Below are positions 15,295 through 23,181 of a stretch of DNA of 37,922 nt, in pieces (the first letter of the stretch is position 1; every line of letters starts with the position of its first letter). Source of the stretch: Vulcanimicrobiota bacterium (lineage in GTDB: Bacteria; Vulcanimicrobiota; Vulcanimicrobiia; Vulcanimicrobiales; Vulcanimicrobiaceae). A program made the position numbers and the translations under genes. Below the pieces are notes generated by a model. The model saw only the letters and a program-made list of their open reading frames with translations. It did not search any database and was not told the DNA's origin. Location of the stretch: contig JASHXG010000020.1 of NCBI GenBank assembly GCA_030043675.1, positions 1-37,922 on the forward strand, written 5' to 3'.

Positions 15295-16851
15295 TCACTC
15301 TGCGGCGCGCTTGGGTAACGACCCTCCAACACCGGCGATGCGGCGGTCGGGTCGCGCGACTGCTTCGTACATCGCGCCGGCCACCACGATGACCGCCATC
15401 ACCAGCAGCGTCACCCAGCCGTAGTTGAAGATCGCACGGCCACTCGATAACGAGCTCGGCCAGACGATGTTCAGCAGCATGAGCAACAAGTAAGCGCCGC
15501 CGACTGCCGTCACCGGCATGCCCCAGTTTCCAAGCGTGAACGTCCCGCCCGGTTTCCATCCGCGCAGGCGCGCAGTCAGCGCGCCGAAGACGGTGAGAAA
15601 GAAGGCCAGGTAGATTCCCGAAGTCGCGAACGATACGAGCGCGTAGAGTGCGGTGACGTTCGCCGGATAGTCGAACCACAGGATGTGAACCGGCTTGCTC
15701 GGATTGATCAGCACGAGCAGCAAGAACAGGAATGGAACGACGGTTCCGACCAGGATCGCATTGACCGGAGTTTGATGGCGTTGCGAGATGCGCGCGATCC
15801 AGTTGCTGCCCGGCAGCGCGCCGTCGCGGGCGAGGGCGAAGGCGACGCGGGCGCCGGCGCCTTGCACCGCTGTGCCGCAGCTGAAGAACGCAACGATCAC
15901 CATCACTAGGAAAAAGTCTTGCATCCAAGGCGGGAGCATCGCGAAGAGGCTGCTGATGCCGCCATTGACGACCGAACCGATGCCCGCCGCCGGCGTCGCG
16001 AGCAGCAGCCCGAGCACCAAGACGAACGACGCGATGCCTCCGTAGACCAGCGAGTTGCGCATCGCTTTGGGAACCTGACGTTGGGCGTCGGTGGTCTCTT
16101 CCGCAATGGCGCCGGCCGACTCGAAGCCGTAGAAGATATAGACGTTGGCGAGTATCGCGATCAATGCTGCGCCGGTCCACCAACGGCCGCCGAAGTCGAG
16201 GTTCAGCGGGCTACCCTTGAGATACTCGACGTGTTGGGTCGAGAAAATGAACCCGAGATGCTGATGAAAGCCCGCAATCGCGAACGCCGCAAAGACGCCA
16301 AACGTGCCGAGCGTTTCGACGTAGACACCGTAACGCGCCACGCGTCCCAGGATCTTCGCGCCGATCGAGTTCAGAATCGCCGAGAACACGATGACGCCGC
16401 CGGCAATCACGAAGATCGTCGCGTGATCGTCCGGCTTGAGGTGCGTTTTGAACCAGATGTTCGAGAGCGAGGTCACATAGCCGACCGCACCCGAGTCGAC
16501 CGATGCGACCGTTGCCAAGAGCGCGAAGCCGTAGATCCAGCCGATGAACCAGCCGTAGCGCGCGCCCACCGTGTACTTACCGTACTGATAGAGGCCGCCC
16601 GCGAGCGGATACTCGCTGGCGAGCTCGCCGAAGACGAGCGCGACCGTCAGCATGAAACCTACGACCACCGGAATCGTCCAAATATAGCGGGGTCCGCCGG
16701 TGCCCAGGCCCAACGTGTAGAGCGAGTAGATGCCCACCACCGGGCTCAAATAACTGAAGGCGACCGCGAAGTTATCAAAGAGCGAGAGAACGCGCGCGAG
16801 CTCTTGCCGATAGCCGAGCGCGCGTAAGCGATCGTCCTTCGACTGGCTCAG
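15295..16851 (-). CDS. APC-superfamily amino acid permease
   Basis: About 519 residues with some twelve transmembrane helices. Family marks are S-P-V-V-G-I-Y-S-L-Y in the first helix, G-E-L-A-S-E-Y-P-L-A-G-G-L-Y-Q-Y (helix 2), G-F-E-S-A-G-A-I-A-E-E-T (helix 6) and R-V-A-F-A-L-A-R-D-G-A-L-P (cytoplasmic loop). It should exchange or import amino acids or amines at the inner membrane. The usual ATG/GTG/TTG rule gives TTG at 16749, but the frame is open to 16860 and the extra residues (D-D-R-L-R-A-L-G-Y-R-Q-E-L-x-R-x-L-S-L-F-D) are conserved at the N-terminus of the family. A CTG at 16851, two bases after the previous stop, is therefore proposed as start. Part of the long minus-strand run from 20152. 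Confidence 0.88.
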   Translation of the reverse strand: MSQSKDDRLRALGYRQELARVLSLFDNFAVAFSYLSPVVGIYSLYTLGLGTGGPRYIWTIPVVVGFMLTVALVFGELASEYPLAGGLYQYGKYTVGARYGWFIGWIYGFALLATVASVDSGAVGYVTSLSNIWFKTHLKPDDHATIFVIAGGVIVFSAILNSIGAKILGRVARYGVYVETLGTFGVFAAFAIAGFHQHLGFIFSTQHVEYLKGSPLNLDFGGRWWTGAALIAILANVYIFYGFESAGAIAEETTDAQRQVPKAMRNSLVYGGIASFVLVLGLLLATPAAGIGSVVNGGISSLFAMLPPWMQDFFLVMVIVAFFSCGTAVQGAGARVAFALARDGALPGSNWIARISQRHQTPVNAILVGTVVPFLFLLLVLINPSKPVHILWFDYPANVTALYALVSFATSGIYLAFFLTVFGALTARLRGWKPGGTFTLGNWGMPVTAVGGAYLLLMLLNIVWPSSLSSGRAIFNYGWVTLLVMAVIVVAGAMYEAVARPDRRIAGVGGSLPKRAAE

Positions 16852-16853
16852 GA

Positions 16854-17333
16854 TCAGTGTTTAGCCCAAGACCAGGCGACGATGCGCCACCCGGCGGGCG
16901 TCGTCTTCAGCGCGAGCGTGAAGATCGAGCCCGACTCTTTCTGGGACACGCCGTGCACCTGGTACGCGTACGAAGCCGGAATGACGACGTAGGCGTAGTT
17001 GCCGTTGCGGTCGCCGGACACGTCGAGGATCCAAGGCCGGCCTAAGGTGACGATCCCGCCGGTGACCCCGGCTTGCTTATCCGCCGCAGCCAGGTCGCGC
17101 GCCCACTCGGCGCACGCGTTCGGCCCGTCCCAGTGATGCGGCGCGAACTCGTCGATGATCGACGCAGGCGAAGCGCAGGCCGCCAGCGCCGTTTTCGTAT
17201 CGCCTCGATTGAAGCCGTCGATGAACTGGTGGACGACTGCCATCACGGCGGCGGGCCCCGACTGGGCGGCCGGTGCCGCGGCCGGCGTTACAACGGCCGC
17301 GACGAGGAGCGCAAGGATGAACTTGAGAGCCAT
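16854..17333 (-). CDS. Secreted NTF2/SnoaL-like protein
   Basis: 159 residues. A signal peptide (L-K-F-I-L-A-L-L-V-A-A-V-V-T-P-A-A-A) precedes a domain with NTF2-like features: a first helix with V-M-A-V-V-H-Q-F-I-D-G-F-N-R-G-D, the polar segment T-A-L-A-A-C-A-S-P-A-S-I-I-D-E-F-A-P, and final antiparallel strands ending W-R-I-V-A-W-S-W. The fold forms a cone with a ligand pocket and can be enzymatic (ketosteroid isomerase type) or binding only. Start ATG with GAGAGGG upstream. Its stop almost touches the proposed permease start. Exact role unknown; co-transcription with the aldo/keto reductase upstream and the permease downstream is likely. Confidence 0.82.
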   Translation of the reverse strand: MALKFILALLVAAVVTPAAAPAAQSGPAAVMAVVHQFIDGFNRGDTKTALAACASPASIIDEFAPHHWDGPNACAEWARDLAAADKQAGVTGGIVTLGRPWILDVSGDRNGNYAYVVIPASYAYQVHGVSQKESGSIFTLALKTTPAGWRIVAWSWAKH

Positions 17334-17372
17334 GGGCCCTCTCGTTCTCCGATCAAGGCTGGCTTGCCCGCT

Positions 17373-18245
17373 TTATCTGTGCGGCGGCGACCACGCTTCG
17401 GCGGCGCTGAGAACATCGAGCTTCGCGTGCGCGTCAGGCGGCAACTGCAAGACGGCCGCTTGGAGGTTCTCGCGCAAATGTTCGCGCGTCGAAGTGCCCG
17501 GAATAAGCAAGACGTTGGGCGCTCGGTGCAGCAGCCACGCAAGAGCCGTCTGCATCGGCGTGGCGTGAACCGAGGCCGCGATCTCGTCGAGTGCCGAGAA
17601 CTGCAGCGGATTAAAACCGCCGAGCGGAAAGAACGGCACGTAAGCGATTCCCTGGTGTGCCAGTTCGTCGATTAAAGCATCGTCTTCCCGATGCGCCACA
17701 TTGTAAAGATTCTGAACGCAGACGACGCTCGCGATCTGCTGAGCCTCCGAAACTTGTGCCGGCGTCGCGCTGCTGATGCCAAGTGACTGAATGAGTCCCT
17801 GTTGCTGCAGCTCCGCTAACGCCGTGAACGGCTCCTCGATGGAATAGTTCTCCGAATCGCTCCTGATGCGCAGATTCACGACGTGCAGCCGGTCGAGCCC
17901 GAGGTTGCGCAAGTTGTCCTGGACGGCGCCTTCGATATCTTGTCGTGAGCAGGCGGGGTTCCACGAGCCGTCGCTTCCGCGCCGAACTCCGACCTTGGTC
18001 GCGATGACGAGGTCATCGGGATACGGGTGAAGGGCCTCGCGAATGATTTGATTCGTGAGATGAGGACCGTAGATGTCGGACGTGTCGATGTGGTTGACTC
18101 CGGCAGCGACCGCTTCGCGCAGCACTGCGATGCATTCGCCGCGATCGCGCGGCGGCCCGAAAACGCCCCGCCCGGCGAGTTGCATGGCGCCGTAACCCAT
18201 GCGATCGACGGTCAAGCTCGTCCCGGGGAACGTGAAAGCGCGCAT
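17373..18245 (-). CDS. Aldo/keto reductase
   Basis: 290 residues with the aldo/keto reductase barrel. H-I-D-T-S-D-I-Y-G (near 52-60) carries catalytic Asp and Tyr, I-A-T-K-V-G carries the Lys (near 84), and the C-terminal L-I-P-G-T-S-T-R-E-H-L-R-E-N binds NADPH. The position of the usual catalytic His (L-H- in most members) reads V-V-N-L-R-I, that is Asn; the same Asn occurs, as I recall, in YdbC-type enzymes, so activity is not excluded. The enzyme would reduce carbonyls with NADPH in the cytoplasm. The ATG abuts the stop of the gene upstream with no gap, so translation is probably coupled. Next to an efflux pump, it may help with reactive carbonyl stress. Confidence 0.93.
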   Translation of the reverse strand: MRAFTFPGTSLTVDRMGYGAMQLAGRGVFGPPRDRGECIAVLREAVAAGVNHIDTSDIYGPHLTNQIIREALHPYPDDLVIATKVGVRRGSDGSWNPACSRQDIEGAVQDNLRNLGLDRLHVVNLRIRSDSENYSIEEPFTALAELQQQGLIQSLGISSATPAQVSEAQQIASVVCVQNLYNVAHREDDALIDELAHQGIAYVPFFPLGGFNPLQFSALDEIAASVHATPMQTALAWLLHRAPNVLLIPGTSTREHLRENLQAAVLQLPPDAHAKLDVLSAAEAWSPPHR

Positions 18246-18563
18246 TTAGCTTGCCCGCTTCAGCTCGACGTGTGACGCAAGCAAGTCCGCGTTCTCTGCG
18301 ACGAACTGTCGCAGCGAGAGCAAAGCCGGCGAACGATCCAGATTCACCTCGTCACAGACGGCGAGAAAGTGCCCCAGGCTCTCGATCGCCTCGGACCAAA
18401 GCGGATCTTTGGGAAGGCCGGCGGCGTGATGGAAGGCAGCGGCAAGATCGCGCGTCGCGAACGCGGCCGCGTAGGCGCCGCGCACCGAAGAACGCGGCGG
18501 GAAGTCGAGCAGCAGGCGCGAGATGTCGTCGCAGATGCGATCGCAGGCCACTTCAAATTGCAT
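18246..18563 (-). CDS. Small helical protein of unknown function
   Basis: 105 residues, predicted mostly helical, with no signal or membrane segment. Two Cys lie near the N-terminus. It has an AAGGAG ribosome site that overlaps the stop codon of the MFS pump upstream and ends directly at the ATG of the aldo/keto reductase, so the three genes form a translationally coupled set. No family is recognised. Confidence 0.7.
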   Translation of the reverse strand: MQFEVACDRICDDISRLLLDFPPRSSVRGAYAAAFATRDLAAAFHHAAGLPKDPLWSEAIESLGHFLAVCDEVNLDRSPALLSLRQFVAENADLLASHVELKRAS

Positions 18564-18577
18564 GTGATGGAAACTCC

Positions 18578-20152
18578 TTAAGTACGTTTACGCCCTAAAA
18601 GCAGGACGCTGGGGATTGCGATGTAGGCGAGAACGCCGGTCACGAGAAAGGCGTCCGCGTACGAGAGCGCGGCGGCTTGCGCGACGACCTGTTCGGCCAG
18701 TTGCGCGGGGCTGCCGTGTTGTAAGAACTGCACGACCGGCAGGCTCGCGAGCGTCGTCTGCGCGGCGAGTACCGTTTGATGGAACTGCTCGCGCCGGTCG
18801 ACGAACGCAACGATTCCGGCCGACGAGATCGAGCCGCCCAGCTGGAAGGCCAGCACGATGAACGAGGCCGCTTTGGGCGCCGCCTGCGGCACAACCGCGC
18901 GCATCGTCGCGACCAGCAGCGGCGAGTAGACGAACGCCGATCCCGTGCCAACCACCAAAAGCGGCAGCACGAAAGTGCCGAGATCGCTTTGCGTGGTCGT
19001 GACGTTGCCTAGCCATACCAATCCGATCCCGGCCACCGCCAAACCCGCGCCGATCAATGGACGCAGGTCGGCACTAGGAAGACCGGTGAGCCGCGCGACC
19101 GGCATCGTCAGCAGCAGCACGGGCAGCGCGCGAATGCCGATCAACAAGCCGGCCAGCGTGCTGGTAAAGCCGAGATCCTCGACCGTGAACTGCGGCAAGA
19201 GCAGCAACGGCGGGAAGACGATTCCGGCCAGCGTGCCGGCGATTCCGATCGCTGCGGCCACCGCCGGCTGGCGCAGGACGCGCAAGTCCACGATCGGCTC
19301 GGCCACACGCAGCTCCCACCAGACGAACACCCCGGTCGCGATCACCGCCAGCCAAGTGCACAGCACGATCGATCGATCGGAGAACCAGTCGTCGTGTTGA
19401 CCCTGGTCGAGCACGTATTGCATGCAGCTGACTGCGAGGATCAGCAGCCCAATGCCGATGACGTCGACGCGCGCTTTCTGGCGTTGTCCGTTGTCTCGCA
19501 TGTAGCGCCACAACAAGACCAGTGCAACGATGCCCGGGACGAGATTCACGTCGAAGACCCACGGCCACGAGAAGTTATCGACCAGGACGCCGCCGAGCGT
19601 CGGTCCTACCGAAGGCCCGAGGATCGTGCCGAGCGCGAAGATCGATTGGCTCATGCCGAGCTGCTCGGGCGGAAAGGTGTCGCGCAATACCACTTGCGCG
19701 ACCGCGAGCAAGCCACCGCCGAACGCGCCTTGCACTACGCGAAAGAGAATCAGCGCGGTCAACGAGGTCGCCAGGCCGCAGAGCATCGATGCGAACGTGA
19801 ATCCCGCAATAGAGATAAGAAAGTAGTTCTTGCGCCCGAAGCGTAGCTGGAGCCACGGCGTCATCGGAATCACGACGACGTTGGCGATCACGTAACCGGT
19901 GAGCACCCAAGTCGCCTCGTCAACGGTCGCTCCCAAGTTGCCTTGAATCGTCGGCAACGCGACATTCACGATCGTCAGATCGATCGTCTGCAACAGCGCC
20001 GCCAGCATCACGCCGGCCACCACCAAGTAGCGGCGCGCGCCGTATTCGACGAGTGAGGGCGCAGCCGAAGCCGGCCTCGGCGTCGTTACGGGCGGGCGGG
20101 GGCGTGCGGGAATAACGCCGGTGACTGCGCCGGCTCTTTCGGCAACTGACAT
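18578..20152 (-). CDS. MFS efflux pump, DHA2 (EmrB/QacA) family
   Basis: 524 residues with fourteen predicted transmembrane helices. Helix 1 carries the family stretch L-L-Q-T-I-D-L-T-I-V-N-V-A-L-P-T-I; motif A follows helix 2 (R-F-G-R-K); motif C, the antiporter motif, is G-T-I-L-G-P-S-V-G-P-T-L-G-G in helix 5. This is a proton-driven exporter of drugs or other lipophilic compounds. The EmrB-like length and Q-F-L-Q-H-G-S near the end fit the family; no EmrA-type adaptor gene is present. It starts the long minus-strand run and is divergent from an MmyB-type regulator across 121 bp containing three CTAG motifs, which suggests control by that regulator. Confidence 0.94.
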   Translation of the reverse strand: MSVAERAGAVTGVIPARPRPPVTTPRPASAAPSLVEYGARRYLVVAGVMLAALLQTIDLTIVNVALPTIQGNLGATVDEATWVLTGYVIANVVVIPMTPWLQLRFGRKNYFLISIAGFTFASMLCGLATSLTALILFRVVQGAFGGGLLAVAQVVLRDTFPPEQLGMSQSIFALGTILGPSVGPTLGGVLVDNFSWPWVFDVNLVPGIVALVLLWRYMRDNGQRQKARVDVIGIGLLILAVSCMQYVLDQGQHDDWFSDRSIVLCTWLAVIATGVFVWWELRVAEPIVDLRVLRQPAVAAAIGIAGTLAGIVFPPLLLLPQFTVEDLGFTSTLAGLLIGIRALPVLLLTMPVARLTGLPSADLRPLIGAGLAVAGIGLVWLGNVTTTQSDLGTFVLPLLVVGTGSAFVYSPLLVATMRAVVPQAAPKAASFIVLAFQLGGSISSAGIVAFVDRREQFHQTVLAAQTTLASLPVVQFLQHGSPAQLAEQVVAQAAALSYADAFLVTGVLAYIAIPSVLLLGRKRT

Positions 20153-20217
20153 AAATAGCAGGTTGTTATGTGAGGAAAGCGGCTTGCGTTCAGAGTAGCC
20201 TCTATGCGATACTATGA

Positions 20218-20244
20218 CTAGAGCCTAGGTTATCCTAGTACTAA
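20218..20244. promoter_or_regulatory. CTAG-repeat putative operator between efflux pump and regulator
   Basis: CTAG occurs at 20218, 20225 and 20235, and CTAA at 20241, in the 121-bp divergent gap. CTAG is rare in most bacterial genomes, so three in 21 bp stands out. The likely ligand is the regulator at 20274. -10-like boxes (TATGAC, TACCCT) lie close by. Inferred from position and repetition. Confidence 0.45.
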
Positions 20245-20273
20245 GCCTGCTACCCTTCCAGAGGCGCCCAACC

Positions 20274-21113
20274 ATGAACAATCCCATCGAACGCCGGCCC
20301 GAGCTCAGCGACTTCCTGCGCACGCGTCGCGCGAAGATCATGCCCTCGGACGTCGGCCTGGCCGACGGCGCTCGTCGCCGCACGCCCGGCTTGCGGCGCG
20401 AAGAGGTCGCGCTGCTCGCCAACATCGGCACCACCTGGTACACGCGCCTCGAGCAGGGGCTGCCGATCAACGTCTCGGCCGACGTGCTCGCCTCGATCGC
20501 GCGGGCGCTGCGTCTGACCTCGGACGAACGTCGCCATCTCTATCTGCTCGCCGGTTTGGCGCTCTCGTTCGCGCCGCAAGACGAGGAACGTGTCAGTGAG
20601 CTCGTGCAACGCGTGCTCGACTCGCTCGATCCGTCGCCCGCGTACGTGCGCGGCCGGCGCTGGGACGTCCTGGCCTGGAACCGCAGCGCGAACGCGCTCT
20701 ACGATTTCTCTTCGCAGACCGGTCCGGCACGCAACATGGTATGGCGCCTCTTCAGACACCACACGATGCCCTGCAAGCTCGGTGATCCGGAGGCCACGAT
20801 GCGCCGCTGCGCGGCACAGTTCCGCGCCATCGCTGCGAAGTATCCCAGCGATCCGGCGTTCGTCGAGCTGATCGACGACTTGCGCGCCAATTCGCTCGAC
20901 TTCAAGCGCCTGTGGGCCGAGCACGACGTCCTCGGCTCGACCGACGGCCTCAAGCAGTTCATTCATCCGGAGTTGGGCCAAATGATTCTGGACTACACGA
21001 GCTTCGATCTCCCGGGCGACAACGACATGCGGATGAACGTTCTCACAGCTGAGCCGGGCTCGGAGACCGAACGCAAACTGAAGCTTCTAACGCCGGCGGC
21101 TGTTACCGCGTAG
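20274..21113 (+). CDS. XRE-family regulator with MmyB-type ligand-binding domain
   Basis: 279 residues. The helix-turn-helix (about 12-80) has the group signature R-R-T-P-G-L-R-R-E-E-V-A-L-L-A-N-I-G-T-T-W-Y-T-R-L-E-Q-G. The C-terminal part (about 110-270) is the MmyB-like PAS-related domain: R-R-W-D-V-L-A-W-N-R-S-A-N-A-L, R-N-M-V-W-R-L-F, and L-W-A-E-H-D-V near 225; family members bind fatty-acid-like ligands there. AGAGGCG precedes the ATG. Such genes usually act as local repressors, and the divergent DHA2 pump with a shared CTAG-rich gap is the likely target. Its stop touches the stop of the convergent gene at 21114. Confidence 0.92.
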   Translation: MNNPIERRPELSDFLRTRRAKIMPSDVGLADGARRRTPGLRREEVALLANIGTTWYTRLEQGLPINVSADVLASIARALRLTSDERRHLYLLAGLALSFAPQDEERVSELVQRVLDSLDPSPAYVRGRRWDVLAWNRSANALYDFSSQTGPARNMVWRLFRHHTMPCKLGDPEATMRRCAAQFRAIAAKYPSDPAFVELIDDLRANSLDFKRLWAEHDVLGSTDGLKQFIHPELGQMILDYTSFDLPGDNDMRMNVLTAEPGSETERKLKLLTPAAVTA

Positions 21114-21848
21114 TTAGTGCGACATGGCGCGGCGGATGGCGGCCAGCTGTTCGGCGCTGAGCACTCCCGGCGGGCTGATGAGATCGATCCGCGTTCCACG
21201 CACGATCCAGGTCAGCGGCTGCAGACGAACCCGGCGCATGACCTGACCGTTACGGCCGAACTGCACGAGGGCGTGCTCGCCCAAGGCCGCATTTGGTAAC
21301 GGCGGCGGGGCCGGGGGTGGCGACAGGCCTCTGACGCTCTGCGTCATCCAGAGGCGCATCGAGGATTGAGGCGTCGCTCCCCGCGCCGCGCTCTCCATGA
21401 TCGTCAGTCCCGGCCCGCGATCGCCGCTCTGGTACGCAAACAGCAAGCGCGAATCCAGGCGCGACGAGCCGACGTTCAGTTCGTTTATCGTCACGTCGAA
21501 TCCAGCTGGAATGGCGGCCGGCGCGATCACCGCGAACGGCATGTCGCTGCGTGCCTGCTCCAGGCTCACCGTGCTGACGGCGACCGGGACGGCCTGCCCG
21601 CCGATCGTGGCAAAGGCTTGCAGCATGCGTTCGACCTGCGCCACCACCGCGCGGCTGCCAAGCGCGAACCCCACGATGAGAAGCGCCGTCGCCAACGCGG
21701 CACCCGCCCAACGCCACGCGAAGCCTGCCGGCGCGGCAATGGGCATCCGCGCGCGCACCGCAGCCCCCTTGAAGCGGGGCACCTCGATCGCTTCGGCATA
21801 CGCATGCGCGACTCGGCGTAGAGGTTCAACTCGTTGCGACCGATTCAT
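21114..21848 (-). CDS. Putative membrane-anchored anti-sigma factor
   Basis: 244 residues from the ATG at 21848, which has AAAGG seven bases upstream; longer in-frame starts reach 21896. A basic cytoplasmic N-terminus (about 1-45) is followed by one transmembrane helix (A-G-A-A-L-A-T-A-L-L-I-V-G-F-A-L-G) and an exported domain with proline-rich loops (P-P-P-A-P-P-P-L-P). The start overlaps the end of the ECF sigma gene, the usual arrangement of sigma/anti-sigma pairs. No zinc-type H-x3-C-x2-C motif is visible, so it is not a classic zinc anti-sigma, and the name rests on topology and position. Confidence 0.75.
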   Translation of the reverse strand: MNRSQRVEPLRRVAHAYAEAIEVPRFKGAAVRARMPIAAPAGFAWRWAGAALATALLIVGFALGSRAVVAQVERMLQAFATIGGQAVPVAVSTVSLEQARSDMPFAVIAPAAIPAGFDVTINELNVGSSRLDSRLLFAYQSGDRGPGLTIMESAARGATPQSSMRLWMTQSVRGLSPPPAPPPLPNAALGEHALVQFGRNGQVMRRVRLQPLTWIVRGTRIDLISPPGVLSAEQLAAIRRAMSH

Positions 21849-22395
21849 CTCCATACCTTTCATCATTGTGCGTTGGCGAGGGCGATGACGATGCATACTC
21901 TTCGAGCAAGCTGCGAAGCCGGCGATGGGCGAGCATGAGCCGCCAACGCACCGTCACCGGAGAAGCGCCGACTACGCGGGCAATTTCGCTGCTGTTGAGC
22001 TCGAAGTAATAACGCAGCAACACGGCCAACCGCAGCTGCGAGTCGAGGGAATCGATGGCCGCGCGGACGTCGAGCCGTTGCGCGAGCGCGCCGCTCTCGG
22101 AATATGCGACGAGCTCGGCAACCGGCTCCCGCGGACGCGCGCGCAGGAGCCGCCGGGACTCGTTCACGACGATGCGATAGAACCAGACCGGGAAACGCTC
22201 GGGCCGCCGTAGCTGCGTCATCGCACACCACGCGCGGGCGCAGCCTTCCTGCGCCGCGTCCTCGGCTGCGGAACGATCTTTGAGGATCGACCAAGCGAGG
22301 CGATAGGCATCCGGCCAGACCGCTGCAATCAGTTCGGCGGTCGCGACGGCGTCGCCGGCCGCGGCGCGCGCGATCAGCGCTTGGCTGCACTCCAT
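21826..22395 (-). CDS. ECF-type RNA polymerase sigma factor
   Basis: 189 residues. Region 2 covers about 20-85 (A-Y-R-L-A-W-S-I-L-K-D-R-S-A-A-E-D-A-A-Q) with W-F-Y-R-I-V-V-N at its end; region 4 covers about 110-165 (L-R-L-A-V-L-L-R-Y-Y-F, then S-S-E-I-A-R-V-V-G-A-S-P-V-T-V-R-W-R-L as helix-turn-helix). No extra C-terminal domain. It would direct RNA polymerase to a small regulon in response to envelope or other stress. The downstream overlapping gene encodes its probable membrane partner. A 7-bp inverted repeat lies just upstream at 22409-22432. Confidence 0.93.
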   Translation of the reverse strand: MECSQALIARAAAGDAVATAELIAAVWPDAYRLAWSILKDRSAAEDAAQEGCARAWCAMTQLRRPERFPVWFYRIVVNESRRLLRARPREPVAELVAYSESGALAQRLDVRAAIDSLDSQLRLAVLLRYYFELNSSEIARVVGASPVTVRWRLMLAHRRLRSLLEEYASSSPSPTHNDERYGDESVATS

Positions 22396-22408
22396 GAATA
22401 GTAGATAC

Positions 22409-22432
22409 TTCCAACGGCCCTAAGTGTTGGAA
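22409..22432. promoter_or_regulatory. Inverted repeat upstream of the sigma gene
   Basis: TTCCAAC (22409-22415) and GTTGGAA (22426-22432) are perfect inverted copies around a 10-base spacer, 13 bases upstream of the sigma factor ATG. There is no U tract, so it fits an operator or mRNA hairpin better than a terminator for the gene ending at 22456. Read towards the sigma gene it contains a GGAA core, which many ECF promoters have at -35, but it lies too near the ATG for a leadered transcript. Confidence 0.4.
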
Positions 22433-22455
22433 CCGTGGGCCGGCCGGCAGCCGCC

Positions 22456-23181
22456 TTACTGCTTGGCCATCGAGTCGGAGACGAGGTTCAACGTCGTCTG
22501 GTAGATCGTTTCCGCATTGGCTTTTACGCCGATATTCTGCTGCTCGGTCGTGTATTCGTCAATCGAGGTCGGAAGCAAACGGTTGTAGTTGTAGTCGACC
22601 TTCGTCTCCACGCTCGTCGTCGTGGCACCGATCGTCGTGTCCTCGGTGTGGCGAGTCTCTTCGATCGTCATGACGCCGCCATCGTTCGTCTTAATCGTGT
22701 AGTCGGCGCTCAGCCTCGTGGCGCCACTGCTCTGCGCAATCGACCAGTGCTGCTTGTCATCGACGTGGCTTGGATCGATGAAGTTCGCACCGAGAAAGCG
22801 CAGAAGCGTGTACTCTTCGCTATTCACCGTCTTGCTCTGGTCACAGATGACGGTCGTGTTACCGTAGACCGCGCACGTCGCCGGCGCCGCGCTGCGGACG
22901 TAATCGGCCTGCTCGCTCACCACCACGACCAGACCCCGATCCTGAGCTTCCCGCAACACGTCGACGGTAATGGTGCCCTTGTCGTCGAGGTTGCCGTTGT
23001 AGCCGCTCCCACTGCCTTCACCGGGATCGTTGGTCTTGAGGCCGCGCTGGCGCGACTGGTAGCTGAATGCGTAAACCAGGTGGCGAAGCGGCGGCGTATC
23101 GGCGGCGGCAGCCAGGGCGGCGCACCCGAAGGCGCAGAACATCGCCAAGGCGAGAGGGCGAATCAGATATGCGTGTCGCAT
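22456..23181 (-). CDS. Secreted protein of unknown function
   Basis: 241 residues from the ATG at 23181, which has GGAGGGAG five bases upstream. A signal peptide (P-L-A-L-A-M-F-C-A-F-G-C-A-A-L-A-A-A-A) precedes a mature part rich in Asp, Thr and Asn with many short beta strands. Tyr and Thr runs (V-D-Y-N-Y-N-R, T-E-D-T-T-I-G-A-T-T-T) suggest a beta-sandwich or porous shell. Two Cys (C-A-V-Y-G-N-T-T-V-I-C) probably pair. No family recognised. Its 5' end overlaps the divergent gene at 23169 by 13 bp, so each ribosome site lies inside the other gene. Confidence 0.75.
   Translation of the reverse strand: MRHAYLIRPLALAMFCAFGCAALAAAADTPPLRHLVYAFSYQSRQRGLKTNDPGEGSGSGYNGNLDDKGTITVDVLREAQDRGLVVVVSEQADYVRSAAPATCAVYGNTTVICDQSKTVNSEEYTLLRFLGANFIDPSHVDDKQHWSIAQSSGATRLSADYTIKTNDGGVMTIEETRHTEDTTIGATTTSVETKVDYNYNRLLPTSIDEYTTEQQNIGVKANAETIYQTTLNLVSDSMAKQ

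Noticed and set aside
14096-16183. Long open minus-strand frame (about 695 codons) across the permease and PDZ genes
   Set aside because: Arg-rich, low-complexity translation typical of a GC-rich shadow frame; the real genes in the other frame have clear membrane and domain motifs.
15919-16827. + strand open frame opposite the APC permease
   Set aside because: Charged, Arg/Glu-rich shadow frame without motifs.
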